DNA of 10,336 nucleotides from an uncultured cyanobacterium (GTDB lineage Bacteria; Cyanobacteriota; Cyanobacteriia; Phormidesmidales; Phormidesmidaceae): the NCBI GenBank assembly GCA_938029995.1, contig CALHGI010000529.1, positions 1-10,336 of the forward strand. The letters run 5' to 3'. Positions 1-6,090 of the stretch are shown piece after piece. The notes under the pieces are model-generated. The model saw only the letters and a list, made by a program, of their open reading frames with translations, made no database searches and was not told the origin of the DNA. How positions within the stretch are numbered: the stretch's first letter is position 1; every line of letters begins with the position of its first letter. Both the position numbers and the translations under genes were made by a program.

Positions 1-1166
1 GGCGAGAGCTTATCGCTATAGGTGGGGACGGTTAGGGGATAGTCCGTTTTCCATTGTTCAATTCGGGCTCGCCAGGCTCCCGTTTGGGCTGTGTCAACCG
101 GCTGGTCTAGGCGGGATAGCAGCTCGGTGAAGACTGTTTTCACATCACCCACGATGGGCACATCCGGCAGCTTGCATTTGCCTACTTCGGCGGGGTCAAT
201 ATCAATGTGGATAACCTTGGCATGCTGGGCAAACTGCTTCAGATTGCTGGCTACCCGGTCATCAAATCGGGCCCCAATGGCTACGAGCAAATCGCATTCG
301 CTGACGGCAAAGTTGGCATAGGCTGTGCCGTGCATGCCCAGCATCCCGACGGAAAGAGGGTTCTTTTCGTCGAATATGCCCTTGCCCATGAGGGTATTGG
401 TGACGGGAATTTGGAAATGTTCGGCTAATTGAGCAATTTCGTCATGGGCACCGGAGATAACGGCACCGCCACCGACGTAGAACAAGGGCTTTGTAGCGGC
501 CTGTAGAAGTGCGATCGCATTATTAATCTGGCGAGGATTCCCCTTAGTTGTGGGTTTATAGCCAGGAATGGCCACCGAGCGTGGCTCAACGGGCACATAA
601 TCAAACTCTTCTAGCCCCACATCCTTCGGCACATCGATTAATACTGGCCCTGGACGACCCGACAGCGCAATATAAAATGCCTCTGCTACGATTTCCGCCA
701 TCTGACGCGGATCGCGTACAACATAGGAATGTTTAACAATGGGCAGGGTGATACCAAAAATATCCGTTTCTTGAAAGGCATCACTGCCAATGGCTCCGCG
801 CGCTACCTGGCCCGTAATGGCCACCATCGGCACGGAATCCATTTGGGCAGTGGCAATGCCCGTAACCAAATTAGTTGCCCCTGGCCCGGAGGTGGCAATA
901 CACACCCCAACCTGGCCTGTGGCTCGCGCATACCCGTCCGCAGCGTGGGATGCCGCCTGCTCATGGCGCACCAAAATATGCTGAATATCGCCCCGCTGTT
1001 CAGCCTTATAAAGCTCATCGTAGACCGGCAATATGGCCCCGCCGGGATAGCCAAACACATGGCGCACACCATGACGCACGAGACTATCAATTAGAGCGAA
1101 AGCACCGCTGGCTCGCTGCATGGCGGAGCTTGCTTTAACAGAAGGCTGTACGGACGTCGAAGTCAT
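1..1166 (-). CDS. ilvB: Acetolactate synthase large (catalytic) subunit, partial, 3' end off the window
   Basis: Thiamine-diphosphate enzyme that condenses two pyruvates to acetolactate, or pyruvate with 2-oxobutyrate, as the first common step of valine, leucine and isoleucine synthesis in the cytosol. My minus-strand translation gives 388 uninterrupted codons. They include the N-terminal PYR domain with [12 protein letters not shown] (residues 36-47), the catalytic glutamate in HEQAA (Glu69), SGPGATNL (93-100), FQETD (131-135) and Lys145. The central Rossmann-like domain follows, with [11 protein letters not shown], the GMLGMHG loop and IGARFDDRV. The C-terminal PP domain lies outside; the family is usually about 600 residues. 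The start is uncertain. ATG at 1166 has no clear ribosome site, and Met16 ([11 protein letters not shown]) sits just before the conserved core. No frameshift is seen. Confidence 0.96.
   Translation of the reverse strand, partial: MTSTSVQPSVKASSAMQRASGAFALIDSLVRHGVRHVFGYPGGAILPVYDELYKAEQRGDIQHILVRHEQAASHAADGYARATGQVGVCIATSGPGATNLVTGIATAQMDSVPMVAITGQVARGAIGSDAFQETDIFGITLPIVKHSYVVRDPRQMAEIVAEAFYIALSGRPGPVLIDVPKDVGLEEFDYVPVEPRSVAIPGYKPTTKGNPRQINNAIALLQAATKPLFYVGGGAVISGAHDEIAQLAEHFQIPVTNTLMGKGIFDEKNPLSVGMLGMHGTAYANFAVSECDLLVAIGARFDDRVASNLKQFAQHAKVIHIDIDPAEVGKCKLPDVPIVGDVKTVFTELLSRLDQPVDTAQTGAWRARIEQWKTDYPLTVPTYSDKLS
511..518. repeat. HIP1 octamer GCGATCGC (inside ilvB)
   Basis: Perfect GCGATCGC, the highly iterated palindrome of many cyanobacterial genomes. 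Here it falls in ilvB codons. It is useful mainly as a taxonomic marker. Confidence 0.85.
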
Positions 1167-1492
1167 GATGTTTAAAGGGCGTCAGGAAAGGAAAGACTGG
1201 GATAAATCAATTACTAGTGGTTGTTTATTTTACAATCACGCTTCAAAGGCTTCGCCAAACTTCACAGAAAAAGAGTTTTCTGACGTTGGCCATAGCCAAC
1301 CCAGTTGCTCCAGAGGGATCTGTTTTGGGCTGGATATGGTTCGCTTATGGGCTGCTCTGTGAGCCTATCTAGGGTTGCACCACGCACCTGGGCCAGGGCA
1401 AAACTATAGGTTCAACATTCCCGTTAAATTCCCTGCCCATGTCCATGGCCCTAGGGCTACGTCACCACTTGATAACAAACCCAACCAGCCGT
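1167..1492. other. Intergenic region upstream of ilvB
   Basis: 326 bases between the end of the hydrolase-like gene and the ilvB start, both on the minus strand. I see no convincing gene; small open frames here match nothing I recognise. On the minus strand a TAAAAT hexamer lies about 60 bases before the ilvB ATG, a plausible -10, but no good -35 sits at the right distance, so ilvB may have its own promoter here. Two hairpins at 1265-1300 are the main structure. A perfect 10-bp palindrome GCCCTAGGGC lies at 1448-1457. Confidence 0.5.
1265..1300 (-). promoter_or_regulatory. Two tandem tetraloop hairpins upstream of ilvB
   Basis: Two adjacent perfect inverted repeats. CAGAAAA/TTTTCTG has 7-bp arms and loop AGAG (1265-1282). 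GTTGGC/GCCAAC has 6-bp arms and loop CATA (1285-1300). On the minus strand they lie about 100-135 bases before the ilvB start. They could be leader structures of ilvB or the transcription end of the upstream hydrolase-like gene. The minus strand has a short run of T within the AT-rich stem (CTTTTTCTG) but no clear tract after it. Role inferred only. Confidence 0.4.
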
Positions 1493-2017
1493 TTAGCCCA
1501 GCGCTCCACAAATAAACTCCAGCGCCGTCATCGGCTGTGTCCCAGCTCCCCAGTCTCCTATGCCCCGGCTCAATTGGGGTCGTTGCCACAGCTCCAGATG
1601 ATCCACCGCTGGCTGACAGTAAAAATGGCCTTTGCTTTCAGCCGGTGATGGCATGTAGGTCGTCTGGTGAGTCCACCGATCGTGGCTGATGCGATAAACG
1701 GTTAGGTTCCCTGGCAATGGCATGCCCCATCCATCCATGGCGATGAGTCGACTACTGCCCCCGAGGCTTTGCCAGGCCATTAGTAATGGATAGGCAGCCA
1801 CCACCCCGGCACTAAAGGCAATAACGGACAACGGCTGGTCTAATTGCGGGGCTTGGTCACCGTTGAGCAGCCAGGGTAGCCCCAGGGGGAAGGCCCAAAC
1901 GGGTAATATCCATAGTCGGTCTGGAGTGCGACTCGGTGTGAGATGGGCTAACAGCGCTTGCAAGAAGTCGTGGGTTAATGCGGAGGAGTGATAACCGGGA
2001 CAGAGGAGAATTTGCAT
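1493..2017 (-). CDS. Small alpha/beta-hydrolase-like protein
   Basis: 174 residues, substrate unknown. The N-terminus has the short strand and loop typical of small hydrolases (MQILLCPGYHSS). The middle has a nucleophile-elbow-like IAFSAGVVAAYP with candidate nucleophile Ser69, followed by a hydrophobic helix. Asp95 (IAMDGWG) and His140 (VDHLELWQ) could complete a Ser-Asp-His triad in the expected order. The elbow reads A-F-S-A-G, so the usual first glycine of G-x-S-x-G is alanine. No signal peptide or membrane segment is evident, so a cytosolic location is likely. The ATG at 2017 has a weak AAGG upstream on the minus strand. A perfect TTGACA (complement of 2072-2077) lies 54 bases before the start, but no good -10 follows. 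Fold assignment is moderate; activity is inferred. Confidence 0.7.
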   Translation of the reverse strand: MQILLCPGYHSSALTHDFLQALLAHLTPSRTPDRLWILPVWAFPLGLPWLLNGDQAPQLDQPLSVIAFSAGVVAAYPLLMAWQSLGGSSRLIAMDGWGMPLPGNLTVYRISHDRWTHQTTYMPSPAESKGHFYCQPAVDHLELWQRPQLSRGIGDWGAGTQPMTALEFICGALG

Positions 2018-2196
2018 ATTTCTACCTTATCCGTCTGAATCGCAACAAAACGATTGCAAGGTAAAAAAACATGTCAATCGCTGTAAATTATTTGTCATTT
2101 ATTAACGAAGTTCTGCTTGTTTCTGAGGCAAATATTTAGTCTTTATTAAAGATGAAGCTTTCCTTATTCAGGCTGATGAAAAATAGCATTAATTAG

Positions 2197-2230
2197 GACG
2201 GGGATCGTCTTCTGAAGAGTGATCCCCGTC
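2197..2230 (+). terminator. Strong hairpin, possible terminator of a short plus-strand RNA or leader attenuator
   Basis: Perfect 10-bp arms GACGGGGATC (2197-2206) and GATCCCCGTC (2221-2230) around a 14-base loop that can itself pair a little (TCT with AGA). It is followed on the plus strand by TTT and then AAGG, a short U run. It looks like a factor-independent terminator, but no plus-strand gene ends before it. It therefore terminates an unannotated short RNA, attenuates the comFB transcript, or is only a leader hairpin. Confidence 0.5.
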
Positions 2231-2238
2231 TTTAAGGT

Positions 2239-2287
2239 GAATACAAAATTGAGCCTTAGGTTTTGGATTAAGCCTTGTTTTGTATTC
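2239..2287 (+). promoter_or_regulatory. Second hairpin in the comFB leader
   Basis: Perfect 10-bp inverted repeat GAATACAAAA (2239-2248) and TTTTGTATTC (2278-2287) with a 29-base loop that contains AGCCTT twice in direct orientation. It starts 8 bases after the preceding hairpin. AT-rich, so modest in stability. Role inferred. Confidence 0.45.
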
Positions 2288-2293
2288 GTTTCT

Positions 2294-2322
2294 TAACCCA
2301 TTTTTAACGATCTATTGGGTTA
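2294..2322 (+). promoter_or_regulatory. Third hairpin in the comFB leader
   Basis: Perfect 7-bp inverted repeat TAACCCA (2294-2300) and TGGGTTA (2316-2322), extendable by a G-U and a C-G pair, with a 15-base loop. It lies 92 bases before the comFB start. Confidence 0.4.
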
Positions 2323-2414
2323 GGAATGAACGGTGTTGGGAAGGGAAAACCTCCTGGTGCTGCTCAATGAAAATTCGTCTTACTCACTACACCTATCCCT
2401 CGGAGATCCGAACT

Positions 2415-2744
2415 ATGGCAACCACTCTCATTAACATCGCGCTGCCTGTCGTCAACGAAATTATTGATGATGTGCTGACGGCTGGTCCCTCTGAGGCTTA
2501 TCGGGAGATGTTTACTAGCTCTGATGCCCGTGATCGGTTAGCCACATTTGTTCTGAGTCGTTTGCCCGCTCGCTATATGACGGTGGCTGATAGTGGATGT
2601 TCTTTAGAGTTGCCGAGAAACTGTTATTCGGCGGAGCAGCATCGCCACATTCGTCAATTAGTTCACCAGGGGATTCAAAAGGTTATCACGCGTCCCGTTG
2701 CCCCGACGCCCGACGCCTTTATTCCGTCCACTTGGTTTGGCTAA
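2415..2744 (+). CDS. ComFB-domain protein (late competence development family)
   Basis: 109 residues forming essentially one ComFB domain. The helical N-terminus INIALPVVNEIIDDVL (6-21) is followed by the family-like core RLATFVLSRLPARYMTVADSGC (41-62, quoted around its key LSRLPARY). The C-terminus is short and proline-rich. Cyanobacterial ComFB proteins have been reported to bind cyclic dinucleotides and to affect competence or cell size, so a soluble second-messenger receptor role is likely but inferred. The start was chosen at ATG 2415 because GGAG (2402-2405) lies 9 bases upstream. The frame stays open further upstream to 2280, but only with a TTG start and unrelated-looking residues. 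The stop is TAA, after which the same frame stays open for 84 codons of repeat. Its neighbour on the same strand is a DICT kinase. Confidence 0.82.
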   Translation: MATTLINIALPVVNEIIDDVLTAGPSEAYREMFTSSDARDRLATFVLSRLPARYMTVADSGCSLELPRNCYSAEQHRHIRQLVHQGIQKVITRPVAPTPDAFIPSTWFG

Positions 2745-2747
2745 GCT

Positions 2748-2929
2748 GTCCCTCACAATCTTTGCTTGCCTCCCTTAGATGAGGTGGAGGATGTCTTTCA
2801 CAATCCTTGCTTGTCTCCCTTGGATGTGATGAAGGGTGTCCTCCACAATCTTTGTTTGCCTCCCTTGGATGAGGTCGCGGGTGCCCACCCCGCTAACCGT
2901 GCTCGCTTCCCTTTGCTGAGGTGGTGGGT
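2748..2929 (+). repeat. 45-bp tandem repeat, three copies plus a degenerate fourth
   Basis: Units at 2748-2792, 2793-2837 and 2838-2882 are each exactly 45 bp and share CACAATC, a TTGC/TTGT-TTG block and TCCCTTGGATG-like cores. A decayed 47-bp unit follows at 2883-2929. The period is a multiple of three and the units are in frame with the preceding ComFB stop. They would encode a 15-residue repeat with HN-CL-PLD in each copy. Differences between copies fall about as often at codon positions 1 and 2 as at position 3, which argues for noncoding or unconstrained sequence. Confidence 0.75.
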
Positions 2930-3015
2930 GACCACCCCCCAATCCGGACGTTCGGTTCTACCCCATGGTCAGAGGGGGAATTTTACCAGTAGTCTCTAGA
3001 TAGCTATATCAATAG

Positions 3016-3057
3016 TTTTGCCTGCCATTAGCGCTTGAACCCTGATGGCAGGTAAAG
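3016..3057. promoter_or_regulatory. Hairpin just upstream of the DICT kinase gene
   Basis: Arms TTTTGCCTGCCAT (3016-3028) and ATGGCAGGTAAAG (3045-3057) pair over 13 positions with two G-U pairs and a 16-base loop. It ends 22 bases before the kinase ATG. Neither strand has a U run after the stem, so it does not look like a terminator. A leader or operator role is inferred. Confidence 0.45.
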
Positions 3058-3079
3058 ACATCCATGCATCTAGGGGTCA

Positions 3080-4597
3080 ATGGTGGAGCAGTTTTTACCC
3101 ACAATTAGTAGTTTGGTGGCCTTAGGAGAATTGGGGGCCGATGCCACAGATTGGGAAATGCCCACGTCTATGGCAGAGGAAACTCGACTCCAATATCAAG
3201 CTGAACGGGCTGAAACCGAGTGGCAAGGGGCTATTTCATCGCTAGGACATCTATTGCGGCAGACGTTGCCTCCCCCCAAGCCTCCCCCGAGTCGGTCACG
3301 AAAGTTAATGCGATCGCGTAAGCGCTCACCGCAGCCTCCCGCTGGTTTGCTATTGAGTGGTCCGTTCCCCATTCTCGATGCACCGGATCTGACCATGCAG
3401 CTATCTAACTGGGTGTTTATTCCGCCGCCGTTAGATCAGCTGGCCCAGTCTTTTTCCCAATTGATGCCCGCTGATGATAAGCCGCCGGTGGATGCATCAG
3501 CGGCACGAATTTTGCCGTTGATTGATGGTGATCCGTTGGCGGGCGAGCGCTTTTGTTTGCTGCTGACTGAGCGTTTTAGTGTCGTGCTGGTGCTCGGTCG
3601 CGATGCCGATAATGATCTGCGCTTTCAGTTTTCGTTCACGCCGATGGTGATTAATCAGGTGTGGCAATTGTTGCGATCGCGGATTTTCGTGACCACCCGC
3701 AAGCAGCTAGACTTCCTTGACCCCCTAGTAGAAACCTTCGCTCCCACCGAGCCCGACTATCGCATTGTCAGTCAGTTTAGTCGCTGGATGCTGTCCTCAC
3801 TGCCTGCCCCCAGACCCCAGCCGGTAATTGAACGCATTGTGTCTTCGCCCCCAGAAGAGGCTCCTGAAAGCCATCCCCCCACCAAGGAAACCTATGGTTT
3901 GGACACGGAGCTGCTTAAGGCGATGGCCCATGAAATTCGTACGCCCCTGACCACCATTCGCACCTTAACCCGCTCCCTGATTCGCCGCAAAGACCTGGTG
4001 GACAAAGCCAAGCAGCGCCTGCATCAGATTGATAATGCCTGCACCCAGCAAATTGATCGGTTTAATCTGATTTTCAAGGCGGTGGAGCTCGAAGCTGCCA
4101 CCCAAAAGGGACCGCGCTCCCTCCTAACGGCCACAGCCCTAAGTGAAATAATTCAATCCGCCATTCCTCAATGGGAGCAAGCCGCTACTCGACGCAATCT
4201 TTCCCTAGAGGTCAAGCTACCCAAAATGCTACCCATGGTTGCCAGTGACCCTGCCTTGCTACAGCAGGTGTTGACGGGCTTAGTGGAACTCTTCACCCAC
4301 AGTGTGGCTGCAAAAGGTCAGATTCAGCTCCACGTGATGGCGGCAGGGGATCAGCTTAAGCTTGAGTTTCAGGCGGAGGTGCATCCCACCTGCGATCAGC
4401 GTCGCCCCACCCTGAAATCCTTGGGTAAACTGCTCATGTTTCAGCCCGACACCGGTGGTCTCAGCCTCAACCTACAGACGACAAAGGCGCTCTTTACGGC
4501 CCTAGGGGCCAAGCTCACCGTCCGCGAACGGCCTAACCATGGCGTCACTTGGACCGTGTTCTTGCCCATTGAAACCGCTAACTATCCTATCGTGTAG
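3080..4597 (+). CDS. DICT-domain sensor histidine kinase with degenerate ATP-binding domain
   Basis: 505 residues, no signal peptide or membrane helix, so probably cytosolic. The N-terminal 60 residues are helical. A proline-rich basic linker (64-86) follows, then about 90-205, which resembles the DICT sensory domain; the best part is DGDPLAGERFCLLLTERFSV followed by LRFQFSFTP and VWQLLRSR. A second Pro/Glu-rich linker (241-270) leads to a HisKA domain with MAHEIRTPLTTIR; the phospho-acceptor is His284. The catalytic domain (about 345-499) is divergent. Both N-box asparagines are replaced in QVLTGLVELF (396-405). The G1 D-x-G-x-G motif is not recognisable, though DTGGLSLNLQTTKALFTALG (457-476) resembles a G2 box. 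It could be a weak kinase or a pseudokinase. The ATG at 3080 follows GGGG. No response regulator is adjacent. Confidence 0.8.
   Translation: MVEQFLPTISSLVALGELGADATDWEMPTSMAEETRLQYQAERAETEWQGAISSLGHLLRQTLPPPKPPPSRSRKLMRSRKRSPQPPAGLLLSGPFPILDAPDLTMQLSNWVFIPPPLDQLAQSFSQLMPADDKPPVDASAARILPLIDGDPLAGERFCLLLTERFSVVLVLGRDADNDLRFQFSFTPMVINQVWQLLRSRIFVTTRKQLDFLDPLVETFAPTEPDYRIVSQFSRWMLSSLPAPRPQPVIERIVSSPPEEAPESHPPTKETYGLDTELLKAMAHEIRTPLTTIRTLTRSLIRRKDLVDKAKQRLHQIDNACTQQIDRFNLIFKAVELEAATQKGPRSLLTATALSEIIQSAIPQWEQAATRRNLSLEVKLPKMLPMVASDPALLQQVLTGLVELFTHSVAAKGQIQLHVMAAGDQLKLEFQAEVHPTCDQRRPTLKSLGKLLMFQPDTGGLSLNLQTTKALFTALGAKLTVRERPNHGVTWTVFLPIETANYPIV
3310..3317. repeat. HIP1 octamer GCGATCGC (DICT kinase, linker codons)
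   Basis: Perfect GCGATCGC within the arginine-rich linker codons of the kinase gene. Confidence 0.85.
3673..3680. repeat. HIP1 octamer GCGATCGC (DICT kinase, end of DICT domain)
   Basis: Perfect GCGATCGC over the LRSR codons near the end of the DICT-like domain. Confidence 0.85.
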
Positions 4598-4658
4598 AAT
4601 TACCTAACTCTTTCGGGATAGTAGGGTGGACGGGTGGTTTGGGACGGGACTGACTGGT

Positions 4659-5615
4659 CTAAAACGGCAGTTTCTTCTTGCTCTCTCGACCACTTTCAAA
4701 GTCCAGTTCCTTGAGCTTCTTGAGAATCCGGTTGTAATACTCACCCATGTATTCTTCAACAGTGGTGGTTTCAGACTTGTCCAAGCCGAACGTGCTATAA
4801 ACCTCATCCATTTCAGCATCAAGGGGTTCGCTACCGGCACTGACCTCTGCAAAGGCTAGGCGGTCAGCAAACTGCCAGCCCCATTGGAAAAAGTTAGCAA
4901 ACCCGCGGACACCGCGTAGTAAGCCTAGGGACATGGTTGAGACCTTGGCATCTTCCCCTGATAGTCGCTCACAGAGGCGGACCAGTTCATATCCACCCCA
5001 GGCGCGGCTACCCGCCAAGGGGAAGGATCGCTTATTGGTTTCCGGTACCTGCAATGCTCGCACTGCAAATCGGGCAATGTCTTGGGTATTCATGTAGGCA
5101 ATGGGGGCCGCTTCACCCATGACCCAGATCGCCTGTTTTTCTAGTACTGGAATTGCGTACTGACCAATTAACCCTTGTAAAAAACCACAGGGTCTCAAAA
5201 TTGTGTAGTTAATGCCCGACTCTTTCAAGAACTTTTCCGTGCAGTGCTTGATGTCCATCAGGGGCACATGGGGATATTTCTCAGAATTGAGAATGGAGAT
5301 AAAAACGTAGCGCTCCACCTTGGCTTCCAAGGCCGCCTTAATCAGGTTAACCTTGCCGTGCCAGTCAACATCATAGGCAGAATCTTGGGGACGGGATGTG
5401 GCCGCATCAATCACAGCGGTGACATCTTCAAAGCAAGGGGGTAAAGATTTTGGGCCGCAGATATTTGCTTGAACTAGCTGTGCGCCCCACTCCCGCAAAA
5501 ATGCAGCTTTTTGGAAGTTACGCACCAGACACTTAACGTCAAACCCTTCATCTAGGGCATTGCGTACAATTTGACGCCCCAGCGTGCCCGTTCCACCAAC
5601 TACCAATATGCTCAT
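4659..5615 (-). CDS. ycf39: Ycf39, photosystem II assembly factor (atypical SDR / NmrA-like)
   Basis: 318 residues, the usual length for this conserved cyanobacterial and plastid protein. The N-terminal Rossmann fold starts at once with MSILVVGGTGTLGRQIV (dinucleotide loop G7-GTGTLG13). Further typical blocks are DVKCLVRN, VTAVIDAAT, YVFISIL, CTEKFLKESGINYTILRP, GFLQGLIGQYAIPVLE and YMNTQDIARF. The C-terminus is lysine-rich. In Synechocystis, Ycf39 works with high-light-inducible proteins at the reaction-centre assembly stage of photosystem II, supporting chlorophyll supply to D1; that role is carried over by homology. The ATG at 5615 is fixed by the Rossmann strand; only a weak AGAG lies upstream. 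It lies downstream of petM but is separated from it by a strong terminator, so it is probably transcribed separately. It is convergent with the kinase gene, 61 bases apart, with no clear terminator between them. Confidence 0.95.
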   Translation of the reverse strand: MSILVVGGTGTLGRQIVRNALDEGFDVKCLVRNFQKAAFLREWGAQLVQANICGPKSLPPCFEDVTAVIDAATSRPQDSAYDVDWHGKVNLIKAALEAKVERYVFISILNSEKYPHVPLMDIKHCTEKFLKESGINYTILRPCGFLQGLIGQYAIPVLEKQAIWVMGEAAPIAYMNTQDIARFAVRALQVPETNKRSFPLAGSRAWGGYELVRLCERLSGEDAKVSTMSLGLLRGVRGFANFFQWGWQFADRLAFAEVSAGSEPLDAEMDEVYSTFGLDKSETTTVEEYMGEYYNRILKKLKELDFESGRESKKKLPF

Positions 5616-5688
5616 GTTGGACTCTAAACAAAACTTAACGCTTTACTCAGCTTAACAGACGTCGCTTCGTTCGAAAACCGTAGGTCCC

Positions 5689-5741
5689 CACAAAAAAATG
5701 GTCGAACCAGCTACAGACGGCTGATTCAACCATTTTTTGTG
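5689..5741 (-). terminator. Factor-independent terminator downstream of petM
   Basis: Long hairpin on the minus strand. Outer arm CACAAAAAATGG pairs with CCATTTTTTTGTG. The inner arms GGTTGAATCAGC and GCTGGTTCGACC pair over 12 positions with two G-U pairs, and the loop is 8 bases (CGTCTGTA). A run of seven T on the minus strand (complement of 5692-5698) closes the stem, with one unpaired T. It separates petM from ycf39 and should end the petM transcript. Confidence 0.8.
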
Positions 5742-5849
5742 GAAAATAAAAAATATCTGATGGCTTTGGATCTGAAGGCCGCTTACTCTAAAGAGCTCAA
5801 TTATGAGAGGCGATCATCAGGTGAGCACCCAGCCATGGCAATCGAGCAA

Positions 5850-5954
5850 TTATTCTTCAGCGCCCTGGAGCTTAAGCATCAAGAAGCCAACGCCTAAACC
5901 GACCATAACAATGACGCACATGGTGACTGCAACCGAAAAAATTTCTCCACCCAT
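5850..5954 (-). CDS. petM: Cytochrome b6f complex subunit PetM (subunit VII)
   Basis: A 34-residue single-span membrane protein read from the minus strand. It begins MGGEIFSVAV, continues with a hydrophobic helix (about 6-27) and ends LKLQGAEE. The GGEI start and the K-x-QG-EE end are the family signature. PetM is one of the four small subunits around the cytochrome b6f dimer in the thylakoid membrane, which passes electrons from plastoquinol to plastocyanin or cytochrome c6. A strong AGGAGGA (complement of 5967-5973) lies 12 bases before the ATG, a slightly long spacing that decides the start. A terminator follows about 110 bases downstream. The upstream gene on the same strand is the thioredoxin-fold protein, 136 bases away, so petM likely has its own promoter. 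Confidence 0.92.
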   Translation of the reverse strand: MGGEIFSVAVTMCVIVMVGLGVGFLMLKLQGAEE

Positions 5955-5966
5955 GGTGATTATTTA

Positions 5967-5997
5967 TCCTCCTGTATATGCCTTCATGGTCGAAGGC
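5967..5997 (-). promoter_or_regulatory. petM ribosome site with an adjacent leader hairpin
   Basis: On the minus strand a perfect 6-bp hairpin (GCCTTC 5980-5985 with GAAGGC 5992-5997, 6-base loop) lies 6 bases upstream of the AGGAGGA ribosome site (5967-5973). The hairpin does not cover the site. It could affect messenger stability or translation; inference only. Confidence 0.4.
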
Positions 5998-6090
5998 GCT
6001 ATGGTTTATGGTTTAAATTCCTTAACTATATTCTAAAACAGTTTGGCCATCTCACTCGGCTAAGGACTGATTTGACGATCGTGGTGGGGC

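Larger units (their letters stand above)
2018..2414. other. Divergent intergenic region between hydrolase-like gene and comFB
   Basis: 397 bases, clearly more AT-rich than its surroundings over 2040-2200. No gene seen. It holds a consensus -35 facing the hydrolase gene (2072-2077) and, on the comFB side, three strong inverted repeats listed separately. I could not identify a good promoter for comFB. Confidence 0.5.

Noticed and set aside
729..1138. Plus-strand open frames of 87-121 codons opposite ilvB
   Set aside because: They lie antisense to a well-conserved ilvB frame and their translations resemble nothing; they are shadows of its codon use.
1404..1589. 61-codon minus-strand frame overlapping the end of the hydrolase-like gene
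   Set aside because: It overlaps the hydrolase gene in another frame, has no ribosome site that I can see and no recognisable residues.
2280..2414. Longer ComFB reading frame beginning at 2280 with TTG
   Set aside because: The extra 45 residues do not look like the family, overlap leader hairpins, and the ATG at 2415 has a proper GGAG upstream.
2040..2414. Known c-di-GMP (GEMM) or c-di-AMP (ydaO) riboswitch upstream of comFB
   Set aside because: I looked for the conserved blocks of these classes by eye and did not find them; only generic hairpins are supported.
2748..2929. Tandem 45-bp units as a possible CRISPR array
   Set aside because: The units are contiguous with no unique spacers between constant repeats, and there are no cas-like genes nearby.
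4603..4625. Weak hairpin between the convergent kinase and ycf39 stops as a terminator
   Set aside because: The stem has a bulge and no U tract on either strand; too weak to call.
5803..6036. 77-codon plus-strand frame over petM
   Set aside because: The minus strand here encodes the recognisable PetM with a strong ribosome site; the plus frame is its shadow.
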